In this document: positions 1 to 7,750 of the stretch, piece by piece
Numbering within the stretch: the first letter of the stretch is position 1
Layout of the letters: the number at the start of each line of letters is the position of its first letter
Source of the DNA: Rossellomorea aquimaris
GTDB lineage: Bacteria > Bacillota > Bacilli > Bacillales > Bacillaceae_B
Assembly: GCF_000935355.1 (NCBI RefSeq)
Contig: NZ_JXZC01000002.1
Span: 186,001 to 250,000 of the forward strand
Direction of reading: 5' to 3'
DNA: 64,000 nucleotides
Translations under genes and position numbers: made by a program
Notes under the pieces: generated by a model
Databases searched by the model: none
What the model was told of the DNA's origin: nothing
What the model saw: only the letters and a program-made list of their open reading frames with translations

Positions 1-10
1 GTTTTTTACA

Positions 11-17
11 CCTCCCC
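11..17 (-). promoter_or_regulatory. Ribosome binding site of a gene beginning just outside the left edge
   Basis: Read on the minus strand this is GGGGAGG followed by about ten bases before the window ends. This suggests that a minus-strand gene starts immediately left of position 1. Its start codon is not visible, so the call is an inference. Confidence 0.35.
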
Positions 18-152
18 TATTAGTGATTAGAATTCACTTTTTTTGTCTTCTTCATACTCATTTTCCTATGATCATTTACTTTAACCACTAATTTAAGGCG
101 TTTTTTACATACTATTAACTCTTACAATGTATCTTCCTACTTATAAAAAAAT

Positions 153-185
153 GAAGGTGTGGGGTTTCATCCCCCGCCTTTTTTC
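153..185. terminator. Possible bidirectional hairpin terminator
   Basis: A G-rich arm (154-164) can pair with the C-rich arm (171-178), with a run of A before it and a run of T after it. One mismatch and one wobble weaken the stem. No gene in view ends here, so its role is unclear. Confidence 0.3.
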
Positions 186-296
186 TTATGTCTAAAAAAC
201 TCATTTTTTCCAAAAACAGGTCTTTCGGCTTTCGAATAATCTGTTTATTTGGTTTATTCTGTAAAAGAATGACGAATAAGGTTTAGGAGGAATTTT

Positions 297-2117
297 ATGA
301 AGAGTGCATTTTTGAAAATGGTATTCACCACCTCACTTTCGATTCCGCTTCTGACAAGTGGATTCGCTACCTCTACTGTTGTAAATGCAACAGAGCCATC
401 AAACACACTTCCAGAAATTAAGGTTGAAAACGGAATGACTCAGCCTGTCTTTTCCCATCAAGATGCAATCATTGAAAGAGTCTTTGTAGAAACCTCAACA
501 GATAGTGATCGAGATGGAAAACCGGATCGCGTCCGGGCAGACATCATCCGACCGAAGGAAACAAATAACGGTCTGAAAGTACCAGTTATTTACGAAATGA
601 GCCCCTATCGATCAGGCATCAAGAATGTACCTGTTTATGATGTAGATGTTGAATTGAATACTGTACCACGAAAAGGGAAAGGAGAGACTGGAAGACCTCA
701 AGCAGATCTTCGTGGCTACTATGATGATTATTTTGTACCGAGGGGTTACGCTGTTGTGTTGGCAGAAAGCGTAGGGACAGGGTTGTCTGATGGGTGTCCG
801 ACAACGGGAGATCAACATGAAATCCTTGGTACCCGTGCCGTCATTGATTGGTTGAATGGACGGGCAGATGCTTACAATGCTGATGGTGAGAAAGTATCGG
901 CAGACTGGTCCACTGGAAATGTAGGCATGACCGGTGTGTCCTACAACGGGACTCTTCCCAATGCTGTAGCCACTACAGGAGTGGAAGGACTTAAAACCAT
1001 TGTACCTATAGCAGCGATCAGCTCATGGTATGATTATTATCGCTCTAATGGCGCGGTCATTGCTCCCGGGGGATACCAAGGGGAAGATGCAGACAATTTA
1101 GCCGAGGCCGTTCTCACAAGGGATACTCCCGAAGCATGCCGGCCTATCATTGAAGACTTAACCTCCGGGCAGGATCGAACATCTGGAGACTATAACAGCT
1201 TCTGGAGTCAACGTGACTACACCAAAGACGCTGACAAAGTTGAAGCCAGTGTATTCATGGTTCATGGTTTAAACGATTGGAACGTAAAAACAAAACATTT
1301 CTCCGACTGGTGGAAAGCTTTGGAGAAGAATGATGTTCCACGTAAAATGTGGCTGCACCAAGGTGGACATTCCACTCCTTATTATTTTAGACAAGATGCC
1401 TGGTTACCTACACTAAATAAATGGTTTGATTATTGGTTGTATGATATCAATAATGATGTTATGGATGAGCCGATGATCGATATTCAACGTGAAGATCAAT
1501 CATGGGGCACTGAAGAAAACTGGCCGGTTCCAGGTACAGAAGAAGCTAAACTGTATTTACAACCAGATCAGGATGGAATCGGTGGAAACTTCAGCCTGAA
1601 ACCTGTCCCGAATAAGAATAAGCAGAGTCAATCCTTTGTGGATAATGCCCTGATAAAAGCGGAAACGTTAGCTGAAAATCCTGACATGCATTCTGACAAC
1701 AGGCTTTCCTATACTACCTCGCCTTTAACAAAGGCGGTTCGTCTGAGTGGGACCCCTGAAATATCCCTTAGGGCAAGCATCAGCGAGCCAACAGCCAACT
1801 TAACCGCACTGCTTGTTAAATATGATTCTGATAACTCGGTCGAGATTGTAACCCGTGGGTGGATGGACCCTCAAAATCTTCGAAAAGACGATCGTTCAAT
1901 TGCCTTAACACCAGAACGGGAATATACCTTTACATGGGATATGCAGCCCGACGATTATGTGTTTGACGAAGGAGAAAGATTAGGGGTCATCATCCTTTCA
2001 AGTGATTACAACTATACTTTACGTCCTGATCCCGGAACGATCATTACCATTGATCCCGAGAGAAGTCATATAACCCTTCCTCTCTTAAATGGAAAAAAAG
2101 CATTAGCGTGGGAATAA
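297..2117 (+). CDS. Secreted CocE/NonD-family hydrolase, Xaa-Pro dipeptidyl-peptidase (S15)-like
   Basis: A 606-residue exported alpha/beta hydrolase. The N-terminus is a classical Sec signal peptide that ends around residue 31 (VVNA). The nucleophile elbow GVSYNG supplies Ser, HGLNDWNV the Asp and QGGHSTP the His of a catalytic triad. The remainder after about residue 400 fits the jelly-roll C-terminal domain of the X-Pro dipeptidyl-peptidase/cocaine-esterase family. Likely substrates are proline-containing peptides or acyl esters outside the cell; the sequence alone does not decide between them. AGGAGG (285-290) lies six bases before the ATG. The gene ends at a strong hairpin shared with the convergent transporter, so it looks monocistronic. 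It fits the protease-rich character of this region. Confidence 0.85.
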   Translation: MKSAFLKMVFTTSLSIPLLTSGFATSTVVNATEPSNTLPEIKVENGMTQPVFSHQDAIIERVFVETSTDSDRDGKPDRVRADIIRPKETNNGLKVPVIYEMSPYRSGIKNVPVYDVDVELNTVPRKGKGETGRPQADLRGYYDDYFVPRGYAVVLAESVGTGLSDGCPTTGDQHEILGTRAVIDWLNGRADAYNADGEKVSADWSTGNVGMTGVSYNGTLPNAVATTGVEGLKTIVPIAAISSWYDYYRSNGAVIAPGGYQGEDADNLAEAVLTRDTPEACRPIIEDLTSGQDRTSGDYNSFWSQRDYTKDADKVEASVFMVHGLNDWNVKTKHFSDWWKALEKNDVPRKMWLHQGGHSTPYYFRQDAWLPTLNKWFDYWLYDINNDVMDEPMIDIQREDQSWGTEENWPVPGTEEAKLYLQPDQDGIGGNFSLKPVPNKNKQSQSFVDNALIKAETLAENPDMHSDNRLSYTTSPLTKAVRLSGTPEISLRASISEPTANLTALLVKYDSDNSVEIVTRGWMDPQNLRKDDRSIALTPEREYTFTWDMQPDDYVFDEGERLGVIILSSDYNYTLRPDPGTIITIDPERSHITLPLLNGKKALAWE

Positions 2118-2129
2118 TCATTAAAACAA

Positions 2130-2160
2130 GAAAAGCAGAGGTGGAAACCCTCTGCTTTTC
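2130..2160. terminator. Bidirectional intrinsic terminator
   Basis: A perfect 12-bp stem (2130-2141 with 2149-2160) with a 7-base loop has A- and T-rich ends. It serves both the hydrolase and the convergent MFS gene. Confidence 0.85.
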
Positions 2161-2170
2161 ACTTTCTCTT

Positions 2171-3373
2171 TCACATCTCCAGAACCTCTGCTCTTTCTTT
2201 CCTTGCACATCTTGCTTTCTTCGTAAAAAATTTATAAGCCAGAACCGTCAGTAAAACCACCAAGGCGCAAATAATATACAAAGCAGAAAATCCAAGCTGA
2301 AATGAAACGACTCCCAACACAAACGATCCCACCGCAATCCCCAGATCGTAAAAAATAAAGAACGTTGCGGTCGCATGCCCCGTCCTTTTTTTTGGTGCGG
2401 CCTGTATGGACATCGTCTGAAAACTTGGAAGAAGTGCCCCATATCCGAGTCCGATGAGTGTTCCAGCAATCAATAATAGAACGACGGAATGTGTGGCACT
2501 CAACAAAATCAAACCAATGGCAAAAATAAATAAGGATGGATAGATGACTGCATCCGGTCCTGATCGGTCGAATAAACGTCCTGTAAATGGGCGTGAAAGG
2601 AGCATGGCGGTTGCGAAAACAACGAAAAATAAGCTGACTGAGTCAAATAATCCGATGGATTTGGCATAGACGGAAATAAACGACATGATGCCTGAGTATG
2701 CAAATGAAGTTAAAAATCCCACAAGTGCGATCGGTATCGCTTTAACTTCCACCAAATCCTTAAAGGTTAAGCTCCTGGGCTCTTTCGATTCGACACCCTC
2801 CTCTATGACCTGAATGCCGAAAGAACAAAGGAAACCTATGACTATGACTAACGCAAGCCCCAAGAAAAGGGTCGTATAGGAAACCCATTGAACCAAGGCC
2901 AACGAAATGAACGGTCCTGCGACAACAGCTAAGTTCATCGACATTGCGAAGTAACCCAGCCCTTCTCCTTTCCGGTGAGAAGGAATCATATCTGCTGCGA
3001 TCGCGACTAAAACCGTGGAACTGATACTGAACCAAATCCCATGAAAAAACCGCAGCCCCATTAAAAGGTAAAAATCATTGACCCAAAAGTACAAGTATGA
3101 AGAAATGCCAAAAAATAATACGCTGAGGATGAGCGTTTTTCGTTTCCCTAACCGTTCAATGATTTTTCCGGAGAAAGGCCGGACAATGATCGCTGATAGC
3201 AAGAAGATGGTGGTAGCGAGTCCTGCCTCCCCTTCCGTTCCTTGGAGTTCATCGATCACATAAAGGGGCAGTACCGTTAACAACGAATAAAATACAAGAA
3301 ATATAAAAAAGTTGTTTACTAGTGCCATAAAGAATGGTCGTGTCCATATAGTTGATGGAGTTGTATGACTCAT
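2171..3373 (-). CDS. MFS drug/metabolite exporter
   Basis: A 400-residue major facilitator protein with about 12 hydrophobic segments. The loop after the second segment has the family signature RPFSGKIIERLGKRK, and the second half repeats it as SRPFTGRLFDRSG, the expected internal duplication. The start is taken at the ATG (3371-3373) eight bases after GAAGGAG rather than at an upstream in-frame GTG that lies within that Shine-Dalgarno. It is divergent from a MarR-type regulator, and its promoter carries an inverted repeat over the -10 box. It is therefore probably repressed by that regulator and induced by a small-molecule ligand. The substrate is unknown. Confidence 0.85.
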   Translation of the reverse strand: MSHTTPSTIWTRPFFMALVNNFFIFLVFYSLLTVLPLYVIDELQGTEGEAGLATTIFLLSAIIVRPFSGKIIERLGKRKTLILSVLFFGISSYLYFWVNDFYLLMGLRFFHGIWFSISSTVLVAIAADMIPSHRKGEGLGYFAMSMNLAVVAGPFISLALVQWVSYTTLFLGLALVIVIGFLCSFGIQVIEEGVESKEPRSLTFKDLVEVKAIPIALVGFLTSFAYSGIMSFISVYAKSIGLFDSVSLFFVVFATAMLLSRPFTGRLFDRSGPDAVIYPSLFIFAIGLILLSATHSVVLLLIAGTLIGLGYGALLPSFQTMSIQAAPKKRTGHATATFFIFYDLGIAVGSFVLGVVSFQLGFSALYIICALVVLLTVLAYKFFTKKARCARKERAEVLEM

Positions 3374-3390
3374 AAGATTCTCCTTCACTC

Positions 3391-3436
3391 AATTAGTTGT
3401 TATACTAATTATATCCACAACATGTATATTTGTAAA
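3391..3436 (-). promoter_or_regulatory. Sigma-A promoter of the MFS gene with overlapping MarR-type operator
   Basis: On the minus strand TTTACA (3431-3436) and TATAAT (3408-3413) are 17 bp apart. The perfect 7-bp inverted repeat AATTAGT/ACTAATT (3391-3397 and 3404-3410, six-base spacer) covers the end of the -10 box and the transcription start region. This is the usual place for a MarR-family dimer to block transcription. Confidence 0.65.
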
Positions 3437-3446
3437 TGTAGTTGTT

Positions 3447-3476
3447 TTGACAAGTAATTTTAATTTCTTTTATTAA
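3447..3476 (+). promoter_or_regulatory. Candidate promoter of the marR-type gene
   Basis: TTGACA (3447-3452) is followed after 18 bp by TATTAA (3471-3476), upstream of the regulator start. The -35 is perfect and the -10 is weak. Confidence 0.4.
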
Positions 3477-3543
3477 ACCTCTCAAAACACCCTGGATTTC
3501 ATGTATGATTAAAGGAAGAAAATGAATGTAGTAGGTGAAACCA

Positions 3544-3978
3544 ATGACTATTTCCCGTGATGAATCCATCGGCTTGTACACGAGCCATACAGTGAAGAAT
3601 ATCATTCGATTCCTCACCCTGCATCTGAAGGAATTTGATGTTACACCCGAACAGTGGACGGTTCTAAAGCGCTTAGCTGAACAGGATGGAATCAGTCAGA
3701 AAGAACTTGCCATGAAATCAGAAAAGGATCAGCCAACCCTGACGAGAATCCTCGACATTTTGGAACGGAAAGAACTGATATACAAACAGAGGAACCTGGA
3801 AGATAGAAGATCATTTTTAATTTTCATCTCGCAGAAAGGCATGACTGCCAAGGATGAGCTGTCCCCTTTTATAGAAGGTTTATATGACGAAACGATTCTT
3901 AAAGGTATTTCGGAGGAAAAATTAGAAGTATATAAGAGCGTCCTTTCTCAAATGAATGAGAATATTTCAAGAAAATAA
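3544..3978 (+). CDS. MarR-family transcriptional regulator
   Basis: A 144-residue winged-helix protein. The order of elements fits MarR: an N-terminal dimerisation helix, a core (TPEQWTVLKRLAEQDGISQ, then KELA, TLTRILDILERKELI), the charged wing (RNLEDRRSF) and a C-terminal dimerisation helix. The ATG at 3544 follows TAGTAGGTG at a good distance; the GTG at 3535 sits inside that Shine-Dalgarno. It is divergent from the MFS exporter and close to an inverted repeat, so it most likely represses that exporter and possibly itself. The ligand is unknown. Confidence 0.85.
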   Translation: MTISRDESIGLYTSHTVKNIIRFLTLHLKEFDVTPEQWTVLKRLAEQDGISQKELAMKSEKDQPTLTRILDILERKELIYKQRNLEDRRSFLIFISQKGMTAKDELSPFIEGLYDETILKGISEEKLEVYKSVLSQMNENISRK

Positions 3979-4005
3979 ATACCACCATCTAAAAGGAGTG
4001 TGACC

Positions 4006-4761
4006 ATGAAAAAAATACCGATTGCCCTGCAAATGTATACTCTGCGAAACGAAATGGAAAAAGATTTTACAGGGACACTTCAACAAGTGGCACGGTTGGG
4101 ATATGAGGGTGTTGAGCTGGCCGGCCATGGCGGGTTATCCGCGAAAGAACTTAAGGGCACACTCGATAGTCTGGATCTCCGTGTCGCTTCAAGTCATATT
4201 CCGCTCTCTGAACTGAGAAACGATGTCCAGAAAGTGATTCATGATCAACTGGAGCTTTCCAGCAGCTACATTGTCTGTCCTTATCTTCCACCTGAAGAGA
4301 GAACAGAGAAACATTATGTTCAATTGGTTGATGACTTAAATTCCATTGGGGAATTATGCTTTAACGAAGGGATCACCCTTTGCTATCATAATCACGATTT
4401 TGAATTAACCACCCTATCCACCGGAAAACCGGCACTGGAAATGATTTTGAATGAAACGAACCCACATTGGGTAAAGGCTGAGTTTGATATTTACTGGCTG
4501 ACCTTTGCTGGAGAAAGGCCTGTGGAATGGTTGAAACGATATCAGGGACGAACCCCTCTTGTACATTTGAAAGACATGACGTTGGACGGGGAACGGTTTT
4601 TTGCTGAACTGGGAACGGGAGGTGTGGACCTCGCTTCTGTTCTCGACTATGGTATACATAGTGGTGTGGACTGGTGGATCGTGGAACAGGACCAGTCCAG
4701 GATTTCCCCTATTGAAAGCGTCAGGATGAGTTTAGAATATTTGCGTCAAAACAACCTATAA
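4006..4761 (+). CDS. Sugar phosphate isomerase/epimerase-like TIM barrel
   Basis: A 251-residue AP-endonuclease-2-type TIM barrel (xylose isomerase-like fold). Metal/substrate positions are visible in YHNHDFE, in AEFDIYW, in LVHLKDM and in the late VEQDQS strand. This pattern is typical of inositol-catabolism and 3-dehydroshikimate-type isomerases. No sugar operon surrounds it, so the substrate cannot be named. The ATG at 4006 is preferred over a GTG two codons earlier because AAGGAG (3993-3998) is seven bases from the ATG and only one from the GTG. It lies 27 bases after the MarR gene in the same direction, with no terminator between, so the two may be co-transcribed. Confidence 0.8.
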   Translation: MKKIPIALQMYTLRNEMEKDFTGTLQQVARLGYEGVELAGHGGLSAKELKGTLDSLDLRVASSHIPLSELRNDVQKVIHDQLELSSSYIVCPYLPPEERTEKHYVQLVDDLNSIGELCFNEGITLCYHNHDFELTTLSTGKPALEMILNETNPHWVKAEFDIYWLTFAGERPVEWLKRYQGRTPLVHLKDMTLDGERFFAELGTGGVDLASVLDYGIHSGVDWWIVEQDQSRISPIESVRMSLEYLRQNNL

Positions 4762-4767
4762 AGTAAG

Positions 4768-4801
4768 AAGGAGAGCCTGTCACAACAAGCTCTCCTTTTT
4801 T
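4768..4801. terminator. Intrinsic terminator
   Basis: A 9-bp stem (4768-4776 with 4789-4797) is followed by a T run. It ends the isomerase gene and may also stop the convergent oxidoreductase transcript. Confidence 0.8.
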
Positions 4802-4807
4802 GTCACA

Positions 4808-5788
4808 TTATTTTAATTTGGCCACTATTTTCCCTTTCACATGACGTTCTGAAAGACGGCTCAATGCTTCAGGAACTTCCTCAAGTGAGACGGTCTCTTT
4901 CAGCATCGCATCTAATTTCCCTTGTTCTAATAAGGAAAGCATGTCATCCCCGATGACGGCGAAATCTTTCTGAGCGAAAACATCATTTGATTGATGTGCA
5001 GCCGCCAAGGCAATCTCATGGTAAGAAACCACTTTAGTGAATGATTTGATTTTAGTGAAATCAGGAGCACCTGCGATGTACACCATATGTCCCATGTAGG
5101 CCAATGCGTCCAAGGAATCTGTTGCACTTTGTCTGCTTACCGCGTCGACTACAGCGTCCACTCCACGGCCATTTGTGATTTCCATCACTTTTCCATTCAC
5201 GTCTTCTTCACGATAATCGATGACGTAATCTGCCCCGAGAGATTTGACATATTCATGATTGTGACGGGAAGCAGTGGATATGACGGTCTTACCTGCGAGT
5301 TTTGCAAGCTGCACGCCAAACCCTCCTACTCCTCCGGCACCGCCATGGATCAGAATTGTATTTACCTGATCTAACGGTAATTTACGATGAAGTGCTTGAT
5401 AAGCTGTGTAACCTGCCGTCGGAAGAGCCGCAGCATCTTCAAATGTCACACTTTCAGGAATGCGTGAAACGGTATGCGCATTGATGACCGCATATTCCGC
5501 ATAGCCGCCTTTTTTAGTAAAGTCACCATGGTAAACAACTCGATCTCCCTTCTTCCAATCGGTCACTCCCTCACCTGTTTCCACTACCACTCCTGCCACA
5601 TCAAGACCGAGAATATGTGGATAGGACCACACAGGCATTCCATTCGTAGCTGTCTTATAATCAACCGGATTCAACCCGACTGCATGGACTTCTACAAGAA
5701 GTTCCCCTTTCTGTGGTGATGGTGTTTCAAATTCCTCGACCTTCATGTCTTTCCATAAACCTTTATCTTTTAAAAGCAGTGCTTTCAT
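4808..5788 (-). CDS. Zinc-independent quinone oxidoreductase / MDR-family alcohol dehydrogenase-like protein
   Basis: A 326-residue medium-chain reductase. The N-terminal GroES-like domain has GLNPVDYKTATNG, but the cysteine and histidine set of zinc alcohol dehydrogenases is missing. The nucleotide-binding domain shows HGGAGGVGGFGVQLAK. This places it with NADPH:quinone oxidoreductases (zeta-crystallin-like, like B. subtilis YogA). It is divergent from an HxlR-family regulator that has a conserved N-terminal cysteine. A role in detoxifying quinones or reactive carbonyls under redox control is therefore likely, but that is inferred from context. The ATG at 5786-5788 follows GGGAG by ten bases. 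Confidence 0.8.
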   Translation of the reverse strand: MKALLLKDKGLWKDMKVEEFETPSPQKGELLVEVHAVGLNPVDYKTATNGMPVWSYPHILGLDVAGVVVETGEGVTDWKKGDRVVYHGDFTKKGGYAEYAVINAHTVSRIPESVTFEDAAALPTAGYTAYQALHRKLPLDQVNTILIHGGAGGVGGFGVQLAKLAGKTVISTASRHNHEYVKSLGADYVIDYREEDVNGKVMEITNGRGVDAVVDAVSRQSATDSLDALAYMGHMVYIAGAPDFTKIKSFTKVVSYHEIALAAAHQSNDVFAQKDFAVIGDDMLSLLEQGKLDAMLKETVSLEEVPEALSRLSERHVKGKIVAKLK

Positions 5789-5830
5789 ATCTATTCATCT
5801 CCCATTAGAGTTTTATGATTAATTTGTCTA

Positions 5831-5867
5831 TATGGTATATAATATATACTATAAAGTTGTTAAACAA
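5831..5867 (-). promoter_or_regulatory. Promoter of the oxidoreductase with a 23-bp palindromic operator
   Basis: On the minus strand TTGTTT (5862-5867) and TATTAT (5839-5844) are 17 bp apart. A palindrome centred on the -10 box (perfect 7-bp arms 5835-5841 and 5843-5849, extending to 5831-5853 with one mismatched pair) is the obvious operator for the neighbouring HxlR-type regulator. Confidence 0.6.
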
Positions 5868-5920
5868 GTAGGCACTATTTAGTATCCTAGTTACCGTTTA
5901 GAAACCAAGGAGGTACTCAA

Positions 5921-6304
5921 ATGAAACAATTAAACCCAGAATACCAATGCGCCATCGACCTGGTCATCGATGTCATAGGAGGAAAATGGAAGGTACTCAT
6001 ACTGTGGAATTTAAACGAAGGAGTGAAGAGATTTAACGAATTGAAGCGTTCCCTTCCCAATATCACTCAAAAAATGCTTACCCAGCAGCTACGGGAGTTG
6101 GAAGAGCACGGCCTGGTCACGCGCACCGTGTATCAGGAAGTTCCGCCGAAAGTCGAATATTCGACGACTGAGATGGGGAAGAAGTTGCAAACCACCCTCT
6201 TTGAAATGTGTAAATGGGGCGATGAGTATGCGGAGCAAAAAGGGATCGAGATGAATCGTTGTTGGACGACTTATAATTTCATGGATAAGAATCAGGAGCG
6301 TTAA
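5921..6304 (+). CDS. HxlR-family (DUF24) winged-helix regulator with conserved N-terminal Cys
   Basis: A 127-residue regulator. The core CAIDLVIDVIGGKWK, the stretch RFNELKRSLPNITQKMLTQQ and the wing PPKVEYSTTEMG match HxlR/YodB/HypR. Cys10 aligns with the redox-active cysteine of YodB and HypR, which sense diamide, quinones and aldehydes. Two further cysteines occur at about 75 and 113. The Shine-Dalgarno AAGGAGGT is excellent. With its divergent quinone-oxidoreductase partner and the palindrome between them, an electrophile-sensing repressor is the simplest reading. The redox function itself is inferred. Confidence 0.85.
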   Translation: MKQLNPEYQCAIDLVIDVIGGKWKVLILWNLNEGVKRFNELKRSLPNITQKMLTQQLRELEEHGLVTRTVYQEVPPKVEYSTTEMGKKLQTTLFEMCKWGDEYAEQKGIEMNRCWTTYNFMDKNQER

Positions 6305-6334
6305 AAAGGACTTGTCGCAAGGGACAAGTCCTTT
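6305..6334. terminator. Bidirectional intrinsic terminator
   Basis: A 12-bp perfect stem (6305-6316 with 6323-6334) with a short loop lies between the convergent HxlR gene and the epimerase gene. The T run is better on the minus strand. Confidence 0.75.
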
Positions 6335-6339
6335 CATCC

Positions 6340-7230
6340 TTACTTTTCCAGGATATGCCTAAGCGCCTTTTCCAATGTATCATATTGAAAAACGAATCCT
6401 GCTTTTTCCAACCGTTTCGGAATGACCCATCTGCTTTTCAGAACCAGTTCGGTTTCCGTTTTGATAAACAAGGCGCCTGCTTCAAGCATCCATTTCGGTG
6501 TCGGGAGCCCTATCTTCTTGTTCATAGCGGTTCTTAAGTGTGACATGAATTCACGATTGGTGACCGGATTTGGAGATGAACAGTTGAACACCCCACTTAA
6601 CTCCTTCTCCTCATTCAGAAAAAGAATGATCCGGAACACGTCTTCTACATGAATCCAGCTGAATCTCTGATCCCCCGGACCCTGCACCCCTCCGAGACCA
6701 TATTTGACGAGATTTTTATATGGTGTCATCACACCTCCATCCGGCCCTAAAACGATGGCGATCCTTAGAGCTGCCTGCCTGGTTGCCGGTAAAGAAAAGG
6801 AAAAGAATGCTTCCTCCCATTTCTTTGCTACTTCAACTGAAAAGCCCGTACCGATATCCCCATCTTCCTCCGTCATGGGTCGGTCCTCTGCGTGACGATA
6901 GATCGTTGCCGTGCTGGAATTGATCCATAAGGAGGGTGGATTCTGGCACTGTATAAGCGCACTCCCTAAGATCTCCGTTGTTTCTGTCCTGGACCTGAAA
7001 ATTTCCGCTTTATTTTTTTCATTGTAACGGCAGTCTACTGACTTCCCTGCAAGATTGATGAGCATATCTGCACCTTCTAATGACTGAACGATGTCATTAG
7101 GGCGATCCCAGGATACATGAGGTGACTGTCTTGAAATGATGGTCACTTTATAACCCTCATCAAGGAATTTTTTCTGAAGATACTGGCCGATAAAACCTGT
7201 TCCCCCCGCTATGACGATTTTCTCTTCCAC
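6340..7230 (-). CDS. TIGR01777-family NAD(P)-dependent epimerase (YfhF-like)
   Basis: A 296-residue extended-SDR protein. The glycine-rich nucleotide site IAGGTGFIGQYL opens the protein, LINLAGKSVDCRY and INSSTATIY follow, and the C-terminal DUF1731-type segment WVIPKRLEKAGF closes it. This is the full family layout; B. subtilis YfhF and E. coli YfcH are relatives whose substrate is unsettled. The start is GTG at 7228-7230, with only a weak Shine-Dalgarno, so translation may be inefficient or the start slightly different. It is monocistronic. Confidence 0.85.
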   Translation of the reverse strand: MEEKIVIAGGTGFIGQYLQKKFLDEGYKVTIISRQSPHVSWDRPNDIVQSLEGADMLINLAGKSVDCRYNEKNKAEIFRSRTETTEILGSALIQCQNPPSLWINSSTATIYRHAEDRPMTEEDGDIGTGFSVEVAKKWEEAFFSFSLPATRQAALRIAIVLGPDGGVMTPYKNLVKYGLGGVQGPGDQRFSWIHVEDVFRIILFLNEEKELSGVFNCSSPNPVTNREFMSHLRTAMNKKIGLPTPKWMLEAGALFIKTETELVLKSRWVIPKRLEKAGFVFQYDTLEKALRHILEK

Positions 7231-7321
7231 CGTATCAGCTCATTTCTTCTCATAAGTTTGTGAATTAATTCACATTAATCATACCAAATCCTGTAACAAA
7301 TATGAACCCTATTTTCTCCTG

Positions 7322-7535
7322 ATTCCCATATACAAAAAAGGTGGTGACGGCACACGCTTCACTTCCCTGTTCCGTAGGTTAGATGTTATCGCCCATGAAC
7401 CGACAGATGTGGTAATGAAACGTAAGGATGGATTGGCAGCACCAGTACCAATCAGTCGGCTGCAAATCTTTACGTGATAGCAGCTCTACTTACAATTCCA
7501 TTAAAGCGGCATGGGATGCTGTTGGGGTAAATTAA
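7322..7535 (+). pseudogene. Remnant of the 3' end of an unidentified gene (frameshifted)
   Basis: One frame reads about 50 protein-like residues (GGDGTRFTSLFRRLDV, then DVVMKRKDGLAAPVPISRL) and hits a stop at 7475-7477. A one-base shift near 7460 continues as SSSTYNSIKAAWDAVGVN to a stop at 7533-7535, followed at once by a strong terminator. No start codon with a ribosome binding site is seen upstream. The tail and terminator look like the end of a real gene whose 5' part is lost. I do not recognise the family. Confidence 0.4.
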
Positions 7536-7546
7536 TTCCTTTATAG

Positions 7547-7590
7547 AAAAAGCCTGCGATCAAAAATTGATCGTAGGCTTTTCCTTTTTT
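7547..7590 (+). terminator. Intrinsic terminator after the gene remnant
   Basis: A long stem (7547-7562 with 7567-7582, one mismatch) is followed by CCTTTTTT. Confidence 0.8.
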
Positions 7591-7750
7591 AATAAAAGAC
7601 ATAGAAACTAAGGGCTCAACTCTATATTCACTACCCTACAGTATTCAACATCTTTTCCCAGGAAATGATGTCAGTTGACCATGGATGATGTCGTTATCAT
7701 GAACCTTTTGTCTCTTTAGGGATAACGAATAAATCAGGGTTTCTATCCCG

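Larger units (their letters stand above)
7231..7750. other. 520-bp non-coding stretch
   Basis: It contains the frameshifted gene remnant (7322-7535) and its terminator (7547-7590). From 7591 to 7750 I see no gene, promoter or repeat that I can support. Confidence 0.5.
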
